Below are positions 42,465 to 55,639 of a stretch of DNA of 64,000 bases, in pieces. The notes under the pieces are model-generated. The model ran no database searches. It was not told the DNA's origin and worked only from the letters and a program-made list of their open reading frames with translations. Position 1 is the stretch's first letter; every line of letters starts with the position of its first letter. This DNA is from Aurifilum marmelostoma (lineage: Eukaryota > Ascomycota > Sordariomycetes > Diaporthales > Cryphonectriaceae), in assembly GCA_027559495.1 (NCBI GenBank), contig JAMXSV010000026.1, positions 434,001 through 498,000 on the forward strand, read 5' to 3'. The translations under genes and the position numbers were made by a program.

Positions 42465-44274
42465 CTAATGGATCTCAGTGACCTTGCACTGCCATCCAGA
42501 AGTTTGTGATAACAGCGGCAAGCTGGTTTCAGGTTGTTAGTATCTCTCGGCATGTATGGAGTCTAGGGGAAAAAAAAGATGACTTACCTAGCACCTAAGC
42601 ACCAACCTAGCTCGTTGTCCTTGATCTTCTTAGCGATCTTGACCTCCCGGTCTATGGGCATGTCGTATCCCGTGTGGGCAAGCGCAATCATAAAGCTAAG
42701 GTCCAAGCAGTGCTCAGGCCTATCACGCAGCTCCTCGAGCGCGCCGCCCACGCTCGTAAACAAATCCCAGTCCTTCTCACCGCCGCAGACCTTGTTCGCA
42801 AGCTCCTGCATTTCCCTGAGCGTGAAGGAGTCGGGCATTCCTAGCGGCTGAGTGCGGTCGTAGAAATACGAGAGGAAGTAAATTTCCTCGGTCGCGAAGG
42901 TCTTGGCGATGGCAGGCTGGTGTACGCCGTTGAACGAGCACGGCGCAAGCTTGCACTCGGCGTCTTTCTTCAGGATCTTCTCGGCAAGACTGCGGCACTG
43001 TGCGGGAGCGCCGCCGGTGGACGGGCCGGTGAAGTTGAATTCGCGCGAGGCGCCCAAGGGATGGTCGTCGCCAAGCTTGACGGACACAATCTTGGACATG
43101 CCCGAGGCAAAGCACGGGTTGACAATGGGTTTCGAGAGCCACGACCGCTCGGTGGCCTGGTAGGCCTCGTACACCTCGTTGACCAGCTGCGCAAATATGG
43201 CATCGCGTGCGCTCATCAGGCCATAGCCCAGGTGGGAGTGCTGGTAGAGGGTGAAGTGACGGCCACCAAAGTCCAGGTCGTACTTGTGGTCGCCATCCGC
43301 CATCTTGGAGGGGAGACCTCCGTCGGTCAGGCCCTTGAAGTTGGGCTGAAAGACGATCTGCGTCGAGCCGCCGCCCAGGTCGAAGACGGCTGCGGTGTTG
43401 CTCTCGTCGGGCCCGCCAATGTTGCCCAGCAGGTAGTTTGTCGTAATCCATGCGTACACACCCTCATCGGAGCCGTCCATGATAGCGACGCCATCCTTCT
43501 CTGCCGAGACGACAGGGAATGGGTACTTGGTCTCGAGGTGGGCGCGCACGGCGTCGAGAATCTTCTGGGACTTCTCGGGACCGAGCAGCCGCAGACCAGC
43601 AGTTGCCTTGACAGCGACTGGGGTGCAGTGCTTGAGCTTGTCCGGGACGGTCTCCAGGGCAGCCTCCATCAGGATATCCAAGCTCTCGGCAGCAGCCTGG
43701 GGATCATCGGGGTATGCGCTGAGACCGCTGCTCTTGCCATCAATCTTCTTGGTCATTTTGAAGACCTCGTTCTCCAGCTCGGGGGTGGGACCGCAATTGT
43801 TGAACTTGTAGACGTGGATTCGCGAGCCCGTGCTCCCTGCGTCGATCATGTTGACATACTGGACGATGGGCTTGTCCTTGGAGTAGGACCGTGTGCATCG
43901 ATCAGTACCGTACGAAGAGTCGGAAGGGACCTGGCCACCGCCGGTGGATGGACCTGTAGAAGACGCAAGAAAGATGTGTCTGCGTCAGCCGTCTATGCCG
44001 CAAGCTGCAATGAAGTGTGCGTAGATCCAGAACGAAACTTACCGCCGCGGTATACATCGACGCCAGTAGGGGCAAGATAGTAGATGGCGAAGACGAAGAT
44101 GAAGAGGATGGCCCCGGTCTTGAACCAGCGCGTCTTCTGCGCCTGGGACATCATGTCGTTCTTAAGTTTCTCCAGGATGCCTGCCTGTCGGCGTTCGTGG
44201 CCGTATCTGTCTGGCTTCTCGTAAGGATCGTGCGCAACTTGCTTGATCGGCAAGGAGACGGAGGTTCGTCGCAT
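42465..44274 (-). CDS. GDA1: Golgi guanosine-diphosphatase Gda1 (apyrase family)
   Basis: Gda1 converts GDP released by glycosyltransferases to GMP in the Golgi lumen so that GDP-mannose import can continue. Exons are 44274-44043, 43953-42588 and 42522-42465, with introns of 89 and 65 nt, giving 551 residues. It is a type II membrane protein: a short cytosolic tail (MRRTSVSLPIKQ), one TM helix at about 53-68, then the lumenal enzyme. All apyrase conserved regions are visible: IDAGSTGSRIHVYKF, VKATAGLRLLG, DGSDEGVYAWITTNYLLG and FDLGGGSTQIVFQ. The last 19 residues come from the small third exon, which gives GASLPLLSQTSGWQCKV, a typical Gda1 end. The frame would otherwise stop a few bases into the intron, so that exon is easy to miss. 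The second intron has a TACTAAC branch site. Confidence 0.96.
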
Positions 44275-45277
44275 ATGGATAACGTGGCGATCCCCTCCAC
44301 AAGGGAAGCAGAAGGAGGAAGAGGAAGACCGGGCGTGCCTCGTCCCGTGTCGTTTAGATGGGGTGGCGGATTCGAGCACAAGCCACGAAGCCCATTTAAA
44401 TGCGATAAGCAAAATAAGAACCACCGAAGCGAGGGACAAGAAAAAGTTTCACGAACAGTGTCCCATGCACAGACGGGCGGGAGAGAGGTGGAAAGAGGAC
44501 AGGAGAGGTTTATTGAACCTTGGCAAGTGGGAAGAGAAAGAAGACGAAGAAGGAAACAGAAGAAAGAAAGAAAAAGGGGGGCGTGGAAGAAGGTGTCGAC
44601 GTCAAGATGGTGGTGGTGTCTGGATTGGATTGATTGAATTGAATTGGCATGCCACAGCATTGCAGAATTTCCAATCTGGCCTTGGGGGTGGCCTAATCAA
44701 CCTCCAGCCAAGGGCCACAGCCTCCCTGTGTTCCCCACGCCTGCCCATGGATGGTCCCTGACTGCGCTGTCTGGCCCCTGTAGTTCGCCGTCTTGCCCCT
44801 CGGTAGGCTCTGAGGTATGTCGCGAAACACACTCCGCTAGTGTACTTTGTAATTGCCATAAGTATTCAATAGGGGGTGGGTCAGTGCTAAACCTAAATTT
44901 GATCTCAGGTGTGGCGCATAGCCAATGACGGCGTTGTCCTGGTGCCTAACGGCTGACTTCAGCCACATCCCGTTCCTGTGGACCCTGACCCTGGCGCTCT
45001 TAAGCGACGAGGTTCGATGGACGATGGATGATGCATCATCATCAATCCTTGCGTTGACCAGCATTAAGTCGTCGTACGTACCTCGCCTGTTGCCTTCCAG
45101 CCACATCGTGATTCCCACCACATAATATCAATACCCGTCCAGAATATCGCAACTTCCTCGAAACCCGAGGCGCACTGACGAGGCAAGTACACTACTTGGC
45201 TCTCTCCTTCCGTTTTTGTATCTGCCCATCTCCTCATCGGACCGCAGTTGTTCTCGTCCAGCCTTCAAATCTCGACC
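44275..45277. promoter_or_regulatory. Divergent promoter region of GDA1 and the PPPDE-thioredoxin gene
   Basis: This is a shared upstream region of about 1 kb. The GDA1 side (44280-44600) has purine-rich DNA, read as pyrimidine-rich on the GDA1 sense strand. No specific site was assigned. Confidence 0.4.
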
Positions 45278-47029
45278 ATGGATGTTCATCTCCTCGTCTA
45301 CGACCTCTCCAGGGGTCTAGCGAGGCAGATATCTATGCAGTTTCTGGGCTTCCAGCTTGATGCCATTTATCACACGTCCATCGAGCTTGATGGACTTGAG
45401 TGGGTGTACGACGGCAATGTCGTGGCCATCACGCCTGGTTCTTCTCATTTAGGCGAGCCGATGCAGCGCATTCCGCTGGGCAAGACCGATCTGCCGATGG
45501 ATATCATCCAGCAGTATCTGTACTCGCTCAGGGAAATTTACACAGTTCAGGCTTATAACCTCTGGAAGCACAACTGCAACAACTTCTCAAACGACTTTGC
45601 CACTTTTCTGCTGGGAACGGGCATCCCAGATCACATTCTCCACATGCCCGATGCAGTCCTCGACTCGCCTTTCGGCAGGATGTTGATGCCGACGCTCAAT
45701 CAACAGATCGAGGCAGGCAGGCAGCAAGGTGGGATCCTGGGCATTCAAGGGAACGCAAATGGACATATCACACCAGAGTCCTCCGGAGCGCAGCACCAGC
45801 ACCAGGAGGTCCAGGTTCGGCATGCCGGCAGTGTTGGCGAGCTTGGCTCTCTCCTCGCCCGTGCCGAAAAGACTTTTGCTGTGATTTTCTTCACTTCAGC
45901 AACGTGCGGCCCCTGTAGGATGCTCTATCCAATGTATGATGAGCTCGCTGCCGAGGTTGGAGACAAGGGCGTTCTGATCAAGGTCGACATCTCCCAAGCC
46001 TTCGATGTTGGTAGCCGGTATGCCATCCGCGCCACGCCCACTTTCGTGTCTTTCCTACGAGGCAAGGAGGAGAGTAGGTGGTCTGGCGCGGATTCAGGGG
46101 CGCTGCGAGGCAATGTGCGACTGCTCGTGCAGATGGCACACCCAATTCACCCGCACGCGTCTCTCAGACTACCAGCATTGCGGAACCCAAATGCGAAACC
46201 TGTCCTCTTCACCAAAGTACCACCTATACCAAGACTTCTGGCAAAAATGGGTCCCACGGCAGAACATCCAGCTATCGTATCTATTTCTCATTTCATCGAG
46301 GCTCGCAACAAAGATGGTGCCGCAGAGGCCACACTGCCCGACATGACCGCTCTCACGAGCTTCTTGCGGGACTCGCCCAAGTCGCTACCCTTAGAACTCA
46401 TGTTCACCGTCGTCGATCTTCTCCGCTATGGACTTTCCGATGTCCGCCTTAGCGGATACCTGGCGGAAGAGAAGGATCACGAGACCATCACGTCTCTGTT
46501 ATCCTATGTCAATGGTCTCTCGACGGACTGCCCGTACGCTCTACGTCTCGTCACCCTGCAGATGACGTGCAATTTGTTCAGCACTCCCCTCTATCCACCA
46601 CAGATTCTCACTCACAAGAACTTGCGAGTTGCCGTCACGACCCTTGTCTCCTCCAGCTTCCTCGACGAAAGCCACAGTAACGTTCGTGTGGCCGCGGCAT
46701 CTCTTCTCTTCAATATGTCGTTGACAAACAGTCATAACCGCAGAGCAGGTGAGGCCGACGCTTTACCGAATGACGACCAGATCGAGCTCGCGGCATCCCT
46801 GCTCGAGGCCATCTCGCAGGAATGCCAGTCGTTGGAAGCTCTGAGAGGGATGTTGCTCGCGCTCGGTTACCTGGTCTATTTAGCGCCTCTGGACGGAGAG
46901 CTGGTGGACTTACTGAGGACAATGGATGCGAGCCACACAGTGCTAGCTAAAAAGGATAAGTTTGGCGACGTGGGCCTTGTTAACGAGATTGGCATCGAAC
47001 TACTTAGAAATGGAGTAAAGAGACTGTAA
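45278..47029 (+). CDS. PPPDE peptidase - thioredoxin - PUL domain protein
   Basis: This is an intron-less gene of 583 residues. Three domains follow in order. First is a PPPDE/DeSI-type cysteine peptidase at about 1-145, with catalytic His32 (IYHTSIEL) and Cys100 (WKHNCNNFSNDF), a family that removes ubiquitin or SUMO. Next is a thioredoxin fold at about 180-285 with the redox site CGPC at 210-213. Last is a helical PUL domain (about 330-583), which in other proteins binds the Cdc48/p97 ATPase. This order is a known fungal architecture and points to ubiquitin/SUMO handling with Cdc48. The ATG at 45278 (ACCATGG context) was chosen over an open frame from 45248 because PPPDE homology starts at once. 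The stop codon is the last base of normal composition before a 17 kb AT-rich block. Confidence 0.9.
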   Translation: MDVHLLVYDLSRGLARQISMQFLGFQLDAIYHTSIELDGLEWVYDGNVVAITPGSSHLGEPMQRIPLGKTDLPMDIIQQYLYSLREIYTVQAYNLWKHNCNNFSNDFATFLLGTGIPDHILHMPDAVLDSPFGRMLMPTLNQQIEAGRQQGGILGIQGNANGHITPESSGAQHQHQEVQVRHAGSVGELGSLLARAEKTFAVIFFTSATCGPCRMLYPMYDELAAEVGDKGVLIKVDISQAFDVGSRYAIRATPTFVSFLRGKEESRWSGADSGALRGNVRLLVQMAHPIHPHASLRLPALRNPNAKPVLFTKVPPIPRLLAKMGPTAEHPAIVSISHFIEARNKDGAAEATLPDMTALTSFLRDSPKSLPLELMFTVVDLLRYGLSDVRLSGYLAEEKDHETITSLLSYVNGLSTDCPYALRLVTLQMTCNLFSTPLYPPQILTHKNLRVAVTTLVSSSFLDESHSNVRVAAASLLFNMSLTNSHNRRAGEADALPNDDQIELAASLLEAISQECQSLEALRGMLLALGYLVYLAPLDGELVDLLRTMDASHTVLAKKDKFGDVGLVNEIGIELLRNGVKRL

Positions 47030-47447
47030 AATACTTTATATTTAATATATCTTATAAGTGCACTACTTAAAGGTTGCTATTATAACTTATCTAATATGTA
47101 AGCTATAGAAGAGGCATAGCATAATAGTTAACTCAAATAGACCTTGTAAAGTTATAAGTTTAATACTTTAAAGCTAAATAAATACAGACTTAAAGAATCT
47201 AATATTAGGATTATAAGAATAAACTATTTAAATTATTAAAAAAGCTAAGTAAATTTTAGTATTAATAGAATTAATAAAAAATTAAAGCGCAAAATATATA
47301 AGAATATATTAATTATTATATAAAATATTATCTTTTGTAGAGGACTAATAAGGTCATTTAAGGATTAAGGGGATTAGGTAATCAGCTTAAATAATCACTT
47401 AGGAAGCTTTTCCAAAAGAGGAATAGTAAAAAGGGTTAATTATTATT
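47030..47447. repeat. AT-rich decayed repeat, probable LTR remnant at its left end
   Basis: This is strongly AT-rich DNA straight after the last gene. From 47078 it starts like the plus-strand LTR end seen at 47448 (TATTATAAC, then AATATGTAAGCTATA and GCATAGCATA), so an older LTR piece of the same family is likely. The rest could not be assigned. Confidence 0.45.
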
Positions 47448-47506
47448 TATTATAACCTATTTAATATGCAGGTTATAATAAAGATTGCAGCATAGCACTA
47501 TAGTTA
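47448..47506 (+). repeat. Left fragment of the E0 LTR (split by E1)
   Basis: This begins TATTATAACC, the expected LTR start TGTTATAACC with one G-to-A change. It continues as the reverse complement of the E2-family LTR (AATATGCAGGTTATAATAAA, then GATTGCAGCATAGC). It is cut at the AGTTA duplication where E1 was inserted and resumes at 62923. Confidence 0.8.
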
Positions 47507-48033
47507 TATAATAAGCACTATAATATTAATAATAATAATCTAAATGCATAGGGGGTTTATGCTAGCAAGAGCAGTGCTAAGTTTCTCCTTAAGTATAGAA
47601 TATAAGATTAATTATAACTATAACTATACTGCAATGCTTACTGCCTTTAGAGCTACTAGATAAGTATAATCTAATGCTTAGATTAATAACTAAAGAGCTA
47701 TAGAATATCTATATATATCTAAAGAATAATTATACTTAAACTATATAATCTATTTAGTTATCCTTAACTATATTAGCTATATTAGATATATTAGCAATTT
47801 ACTATATTTAGATATATTAAATATATTACTAATTTAATATATTTATTCTAATTAGCTACTTATAAGAGTTACTAATGCTTACTAAGTTTTAGTAAGCTTT
47901 ATTTTCTTCTATAATCTTAATTCTAAGAATTATATAAGCTTAATAGCTTATAGCAGTATTAAACTTCTATTTTTAAGAGTTTATTTTAATAGCTACTATC
48001 CCCTTTATATTATAATTATTATAAATTATAATA
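47507..48033 (-). repeat. E1 left LTR (3' LTR in element orientation)
   Basis: 527 bp, from TATAATAAGCAC to ATTATAATA in window orientation. It matches the split right LTR over its whole length. In the parts compared by eye the differences are transitions, as expected from RIP. Confidence 0.92.
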
Positions 48034-48369
48034 TTATCTCTCTTTTATTAATTATTATTCTAAATAATTTTCTATAAGTTTCCTAATAGTCTTTATTGCT
48101 TTTATTATATCTTCCTAATTTATTATATTAAATAGAATTAAAACTTCTTATATCTAAAAAATTTCTTTTATTTCTTCTTCTAAGATTATAGATTATAATT
48201 CTTTACTATAATTTATTTTAGAGTTCTGCATTAATATACTATTATGCTTAAACTATAAGGCTTATTACCTTCTAATATGCTAAATTTTCCTTTAATTCTC
48301 TAATTAATATTCTAAATATATATGCCTAGATTAGTCTTATTATAATATTCTAAGCTCTTCTCCTTTTAA

Positions 48370-48600
48370 CTTGCAATCTATTTTGCGCTATTATTAAAAG
48401 TTAGAAAATAAGATAAAAAAGCTAAAGAAAGCTTGCTATATGCTAAATGCTAAGATTAATTATATGCGCTATTAGAAGAAATTATAGCAGGAGAAGATAG
48501 TAAGAGCTATTTGCTAGGGCCTTAATTTTATAAAGGAGTTTAATTAAGTAGAGGCTAAAGAGAAGCATTATTATACTTTTAATATAGTATAAGAGATAGT
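48370..48600 (+). other. E1 counterpart of the coding-like block opposite to pol
   Basis: This can be partly aligned with the E2 block at 55640-55960 and reads on the plus strand with lysine- and glutamate-rich stretches broken by stops. It is more decayed than the E2 copy. Confidence 0.35.
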
Positions 48601-49199
48601 TTTTAAGAAAATAGTTATTTCTGCTAAAGTTCCTAATTTTAAAGGATTTAATTAAAATTCTATAAATATAGAAAATACTATAGTAGATTAGTTTAGATTT
48701 TTAGCTAAAGGATTGCTTACTGCAGCCTTTAGCTCTTATTTTAGAGTAGAGAAGTCTGCTAAAGAGGCTTTTTAAGTTATAATCTACTTATTGCTATTTT
48801 TTTAGATTAAATTAATTAGATTTCTTTTAACCCTTTCTTTTTAATTAGTAAATATCTTATTTAGTATTTATATAACTAATAACTGCTATAATTATTCCTT
48901 TTTAGCTTAATATCTTGCAAATTATTTTAGTATATTAGTAATATTTTTTAGAAGTTTCTATATATTTTTGCTTAAAAGATAATCTTTTTATTTAATTAAG
49001 TATTTTAGTATATTATTATATTCTTTATACTTAAGGATTCTTTTAATTTTATATTTTAATTTATTATCTTTAATTTCTATATCATTATTAATCTTTATAT
49101 TCTTTAATACTAGCTTAAATAGCAAAATATAGAAAACTAGATATATTTTTATATTATAAAAGAATGCAAGTTTATAATTAATTAATAAAATTTTTTTAT

Positions 49200-52100
49200 A
49201 AAATTTTAAATAAATTAAGCTTTTTATAATTAAGCTTATTATTAAATTTTTTTATTTTAATATTTTATTAAAAAAGATAAACTTTATTTTCTTTCTTAAA
49301 AATTAGTTCTTTAATTCTTTTAATATTAGCATATCTTATTATTTATTTTTTAATAAATGCAAGTTTTTATTATAAATTCTTATAAATTTTTTAAATTCTC
49401 TAAGCCTTTTTATTTACTACTTCTGCATTTGCCTTTAATAATACTTTATAATATATTATAGGATTATATCTATATATTATATAAAATAGTAATATCTTTA
49501 TTATACTTATATTTGCACTATTATATATAAATTATACTAATAGCAATAATTTAATTTAATTATTCTATTTATAATTAATATAATAATATAAATACTATTT
49601 TAAAATCTAATTTATATATTTTATCTATTTATTTATTTATAAATAAAATGCTATTAATATCTTATAAGCTGCTTTAAGCTACTTTATAAGCAAAATTTAG
49701 AAATTTAATATAAACTTTCTATTCCTATTTAAAATAATTTCCTATAATATACTATAATTAGCTATAATTATTTTAAAATATATATATATAAGATCTTTTA
49801 CTATATTACTTTTCTTATATAATAGAAAGTAAGTATATTTACTTAATTTATAAATTACTATTAAAATACTATTAAATTGCACTTTAATTAAGGATTCTTA
49901 TAAAAGAGATAGCTTAATAATAAAGTTTAAGCTAGCTAATTGCTAAACTAAACTTAATACTAATAGAAAATAAAGCAATTTATAAAGCTTATATTTTTTT
50001 ATTTTATTTTTTTTATAGCTATTATAATTTTATAAAAGATTCTTAACTCTTTTTTTAAAGCTTAGCAAATTCTAATATTTCGAAATTTATATTAAAGTTG
50101 CTCTAACTTCTTAATATTTATATACTAAAGCACTATATATATTTTAAATATATTAATCTTATTTTTCTAAGATTATATCTTTTAAATTCTTACTTATTTA
50201 ATTAATTTTAAAAATAGTATTTAGCTTTTTATATATATTAATAAAATTTTCTTTTTTATTTATTATAAAAATATTCTAAATTTCTTTTATAACTTTATTC
50301 TAGTAATTAGATTATTTATTAAGAGTATTTGCTTTAATATTCTCTTTTTCTTAAATATAAATAATTTTAAAATTAAATTATAATAAATATTTTACTTATC
50401 TTATTTATTATTTATTAAATATTTTTATTATAATAAATATAATAAGATTTTTATAATTAAAGAATATTTTAATTTAGTATTTTATACTAATAAGATATTA
50501 TTTTTATTTTTTAAATGCTTTTATAATAGCTATAAGTTTCTTATTTAATATTCTATATTATAATTTTAATTTATTAAGCTTCTTTAAAAAGTTAGCAATT
50601 AGCTTTAGCTATCTTTTCTTATTATACTAATTAAGTTTTACTTTAATAGCAAAATTTAATATATTTATATATAATTTAAGTTATTTATTAAAATTTAGTT
50701 TTTTATAAATTAGATCTTTTAATATAAGATCTTTAATTTTATTAAATGCTTATTACTATTTTTTAGCTTAAAGAAATAGCATTTTCTTTTTAGTAAGTTT
50801 TATAAAAAGCTTAATTATTTTGCTATAATCTTTAATAAATTATTAATAAAAATTAATATATTTAAGAAATACTCTAATATTTATAAGATTTTTAGATATT
50901 AGCTAATCTTTAATTGCTTAAATTTTATTCTTTTATATATAGATTATTTCTAGCTTAAAAGTATATTTAAAATAATCTACTTTCTAAATATAAAAATAAT
51001 ATTTTATAAGCTTTACTAATATTTTAATATTTTATAATATTTATAATATAATTTATATATATTATTTATATATTTTAAAATTCTTTAAATAAATAAGAAT
51101 ATTATTTAAATAAGTAATAATAAAGATATTAAGGAATTTATAAAGAATATAATTAATTATATATTAAAATATAGCTAATATATTAGTTAGTCTAAAGAGT
51201 ATAATATAATATTTATAATATTTATAGTAAGTTCTAAAAGCTATTTTCTACTTATTGCCTTCCTTAATTCTAATATAATAGTATTTTTCTTTAAAGTTAA
51301 ATGCTATAAATTATTATATACTTTGCATTTTATCTTATAGTTTATTGCTTCTTAGCAGAAAATAATAATCTTTAATTATTATATTATTAAATTATTTAAA
51401 GTCTATATATAGCCTAAGCTTGCTATTTTTCTTAGATATAAAAAGAATTAAATATTCTACTAAAGAATATAACTTTTTAATATATTTTCTTTTAAGATTT
51501 TTATCTAAATATTTCTTAAATATCTTAAGTTTTGCTTTATTTAATTTATAAATAGAAAAAAATTTTAGTTTTATTTCTTCTTTAAAGAATATTTTATAAT
51601 TAAATTAGATTCTATTAGAAAGCAATTCTTTATACTTTCCTAAAAATAATTTAATAAATTTATAATACTTTTATAATATACTTTTAAATTCCTTTTTAAA
51701 TTCTATATTAGCTTTTATAATCTATAAGAAGAGTAAATACTATTAAGCATATTTCTTTTTGCTAATTAATAGTCCTTTATATAGCTAAATTAAAGGCTTA
51801 GGCAAAATACTTTAAGCTAAACTAAATTATTAATTTTATTATTCTAGTAAAATTCCTTTTTATTACTTTAAAGCAAATCTTTTATTATAAGATTTTGCTA
51901 TTATTATTATTTTAATTTGCTAATAGTCTAATACTCTATTAATTATATTATTATTAAATTCTTTTTTATAAGCTATTAAAATAATTATATTTCTATTTTT
52001 CTATCTTTTTAATTTAAAGATATATATAAATAAACTATTTAAGCCTTCTTAATTTAAAATATATTTAATAATTAATCTCTGCTTTATGCTTTTAATTATA

Positions 52101-52500
52101 ATCTTTTTACTAAATATAGCTTGCTTTTATAAGATCTAGCTAGTAGTTTAATTAATTTAAAGATTATACTTCTTAAGCTAAGAAAGTTCTAATATTAGCT
52201 TATATTATATTATATTTATAATATTAAAGAATATATATATTATAAAATTATAAATTGCAATAAAGAGATAATTAATTTGCTAGTCTATTATGCTTTAATT
52301 ATATACTATAAGCTATCTTTCTATAGTACTAAAAGTATAAAATTATTTCTTTTATTTCTATAATAATTATACTTAATTAATAATTTTAAAGAATATAAAA
52401 TTTCTTTATATATTACTATTTAATAATATACTATATTATTATCTATAAATCTATATCTAAAGTATAATATATAAGTAGTTATTTCTAATAATTATATAAA
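49200..52500 (-). pseudogene. E1 pol remnant: protease, reverse transcriptase, RNase H, integrase
   Basis: The order on the minus strand matches E2: protease near 52480-52150, reverse transcriptase about 51560-50980 with the active-site region at about 51100-51115, RNase H about 50950-50330 and integrase about 50120-49230. The frame is broken by many TAA and TAG codons. Positions are by alignment to E2 by eye and are approximate. Confidence 0.8.
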
Positions 52501-53849
52501 AAGACCTTTCTTCTAGTATAAGAATTAATTATTATCTTCTTATAAGCAGTTTTAGTTATTTAGGGCTTCCTAAGCCTTATATGCTATTACTTAGGCTAAT
52601 TATTTAGCTTATTATTGCCTATATTTATACTTCTTTTAATTATTCTTCTATTAATACTAGTTTTATAATTTTTTATTAGTATAAATAATATAATAAATTC
52701 TTTTGCATTACTGCTATCTTATTTCTTTATTAATATATTCTTTAGGGCAATTATTTAGTAATCTAATATATATATTATAGTACTTTATTTAAAGCATTTT
52801 TTAAAATTTTAGTTTCTTTTTATTATAGAACTAAATAATTTATTTTAATTTGCAAATTAGGAACTATTTATATTTAATCTTTTTCTAAAAGTATTCTTTA
52901 TAATTATATATAATGCAGAAGATTTATATATATTTATAATATTTATAGTAATTAGATTAAATTCTTATATTTTCTTTTTTAAAAAAGTTTTAAAGCTAAA
53001 AATATATAAATATAAATACTTTTTTAAAATTTAGTTTATATATAAGATATTTAATATTTATAAGCTTTAAATTCTATTTAATACTTATAAGAAAATTCTG
53101 CATTTTCTTAAGCTTAAGTATATTATTGCTATTCTTATCTTCTATTTAAGTAATAAATTTTAGTAAATTATTTAATTACTTATTTTATAATTCTTCTTTC
53201 TTAGTATTATATTAAAAGAGTATTTATATTTTAAGATTAATATTATTATTTCTTTTATTGCTAATTTAAAAAGAGAGATATTTAAGATTATAAATATTCT
53301 TATAATCTAATACTTATTATATTATTTAATAATTATAAGGAAAGTACTTTAGATTTTTTTTCTTATTTATAATATATAAGGAATTTAAAAGATTAAATAA
53401 ATAATTAGAATTATCCTAATTAAGAACTTAATTATATAGAGATCTTTTCTTTTCTACTATAATTTATCTCTTTTTCTTAGAAGCTTTAAGAAACTATCTA
53501 AAGCCTTTCTTCTTTAAAAAATGCATTAAGCAATAATTATTATAATAAGCTATTTAATTAAAAAAAGCATATTAGAATATATTATCTAATACTTGCTTTA
53601 TAAAGTAGCTTTAATTCTAATATACTAATTATCTCTTTTCTATAATATTTGCTTATTATCCTTTTATATAGCTAGCTTATTATTTCTTTAAAATAAATTG
53701 CTATTTTTCTTTTTTTAATTAGTAATAATTTCTTATAAAATATCTAAGCTTACTATAGTTATAGCATTTAATTTTATTACTATTTCTATTTATAATATTT
53801 AGCTTTATAGATTTTAAATAAGTTATTTCTCTATAAGCTATACTAAATT

Positions 53850-54300
53850 AATTCTAGCTTTGCTATTTCTTAGGATGCTAGTATTTCTTTCTAAAATTAG
53901 CTATTATTTAGAGAATCTATATAATTTAGCTTTTCTTTTGCTTCTTAAATTATTGCTTATATTATCTATTATTAATTTTAATAGCTAATATAATAAAATT
54001 TGCAAATTTTATAAATTATTCCACTTTAGCAAAATTATTTTTAATTTTATTCTTAAGTTTATTATAATATTATATAATAAGGGCTATATTATTCTATTAA
54101 AGATAGGAAGAAGCTTTGCAAAATTCTATAATATACTTAGCTACTAACTTAGTTTATTTAAGTTTAAGAAGCTCTTATTTAGCCTTATATTATTTATTTA
54201 TATTACTAAAAGTATTTTTAAAAGCTTATTCTATATTATTAAAATCCTTAAAGATATATTTAGTATTATTCTTCTGCTTAGATTTATTAAACTTAAAGTA
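53850..54300 (-). pseudogene. E1 gag remnant (approximate)
   Basis: This lies at the same distance from the right LTR as the gag segment of E2 and has a similar base pattern, but it is too mutated to read with confidence. Confidence 0.45.
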
Positions 54301-54675
54301 ATTTTAGAGAATAAGCTTAAATTAAGTAAAGGCATCTCCTATAAGGCAATATTCTATAAAGATAACTTTATCTTATTTGCTGCTAAATTTCTTCTTTTTA
54401 TAATAGAAGTAAGCTTTATATTAGGTAAGAAATGCTTAAAGGATATAGTATTTGCTTTTATAAAGTTTTAGCATTTCTATTTTATAATAAAACTTTTTTG
54501 CAATTATCTTTAATTCTTTAAGTTTCTTAATATAATTAGTAAGTATTATAATTTGCTTAATAAGGTTAGTAATACTGCTACTAATAGTAAATTTAATTAG
54601 AATTTAAGGCGCTATTATATTCTATAGTGCTTAAAGGGAAAATACTAAACTATTCTTAAATATAAGTTATTAAAA

Positions 54676-54786
54676 TATAATAAGCACTATAGTATTAATA
54701 ATAATAATCTAGATATATAGAGAGTTTATGCTAGCAAAAGCAGTACTAAGTTTCTCTTTAAGTATAGAATATAAGATTAATTATAA
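54676..54786 (-). repeat. E1 right LTR, first part
   Basis: The first 111 bp of the LTR, cut at the TATAA target duplication (54782-54786) by insertion of E2. It matches 47507-47617 with transition differences. Confidence 0.92.
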
Positions 54787-55319
54787 TATAATAAGCACTG
54801 CTATAACCAGGGTATACAATAAGTACATAAGGGTTTATATTAGACAAGAAGGATATTAAAGTATACTCCAAAGAATATAGAAATAATTTCCAAAAGTCTT
54901 CTGCAGTATATTACTAGCAGTAAAGCTATTACTTATATCAGAAGTAATACTTAGATTAATAACTAAAGAGCTATATACTAAATCTATCTAATAATAGCAA
55001 ATATATCCCTTATATAACCCATTCTTTAGTCCTTTATTAGTAATATTAGTTCCTTCTTAGTAGGGGTAGGCTAAAGTCGATATCAAATCCTTCGACTAAT
55101 TAACTAAGTTAATATCAATTCCTTTAACTAGTTAATAAAGTTAATATTAACTCCTTTCGACTAAGCAACCTTTATAATCCTAACTCTAGCTTATATAATC
55201 CTATTATACTAATTCTATTCTAAAGTATTAGACTTTTAGCTTTCTATAATCTATTCTATATAGCTTTAATGCTATACTGCAATTTTTATTATAATTTATA
55301 TATTAAATAGATTATAATA
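54787..55319 (-). repeat. E2 left LTR (3' LTR in element orientation)
   Basis: 533 bp, TATAATAAGCACTGC to GATTATAATA in window orientation. The right copy has the less mutated end GGTTATAACA. Differences between copies are mainly transitions, with compensating single-base indels. Confidence 0.93.
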
Positions 55320-55639
55320 TTATCTTTTTCTTATAGATTATTATTCCTAATAATTTTCTTATAAGTTTTTCTGCTATTATCTTGTTGTATTATTATGCCT
55401 TTCTAATTAGAATATTAAATAGAGTTGCAAAACCGAAATCTTTTAATCCTTATTCTAATAGATTAAAGCAGAAGAAATCTTTCTATTTAATTATTTCTTT
55501 CTAAAGCTATTATTATAATTCCTTATTCTTCTTATAATGCTTAGGGCTTAAAATCTTATTAGATATCCTCTAAGAATTCTTCCTAGTGCGCTAAATGCAT
55601 GCATTGCTAATATTCTAAATATAATATTCTTAAACTAAC

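Noticed and set aside
54116..54301. 61-codon plus-strand frame in E1, and a similar 78-codon frame at 61616-61852 in E2
   Set aside because: Both are antisense to gag, very rich in Leu, Tyr, Ser and Ile from AT-rich DNA, and have no start context or motif. They are by-products of composition.
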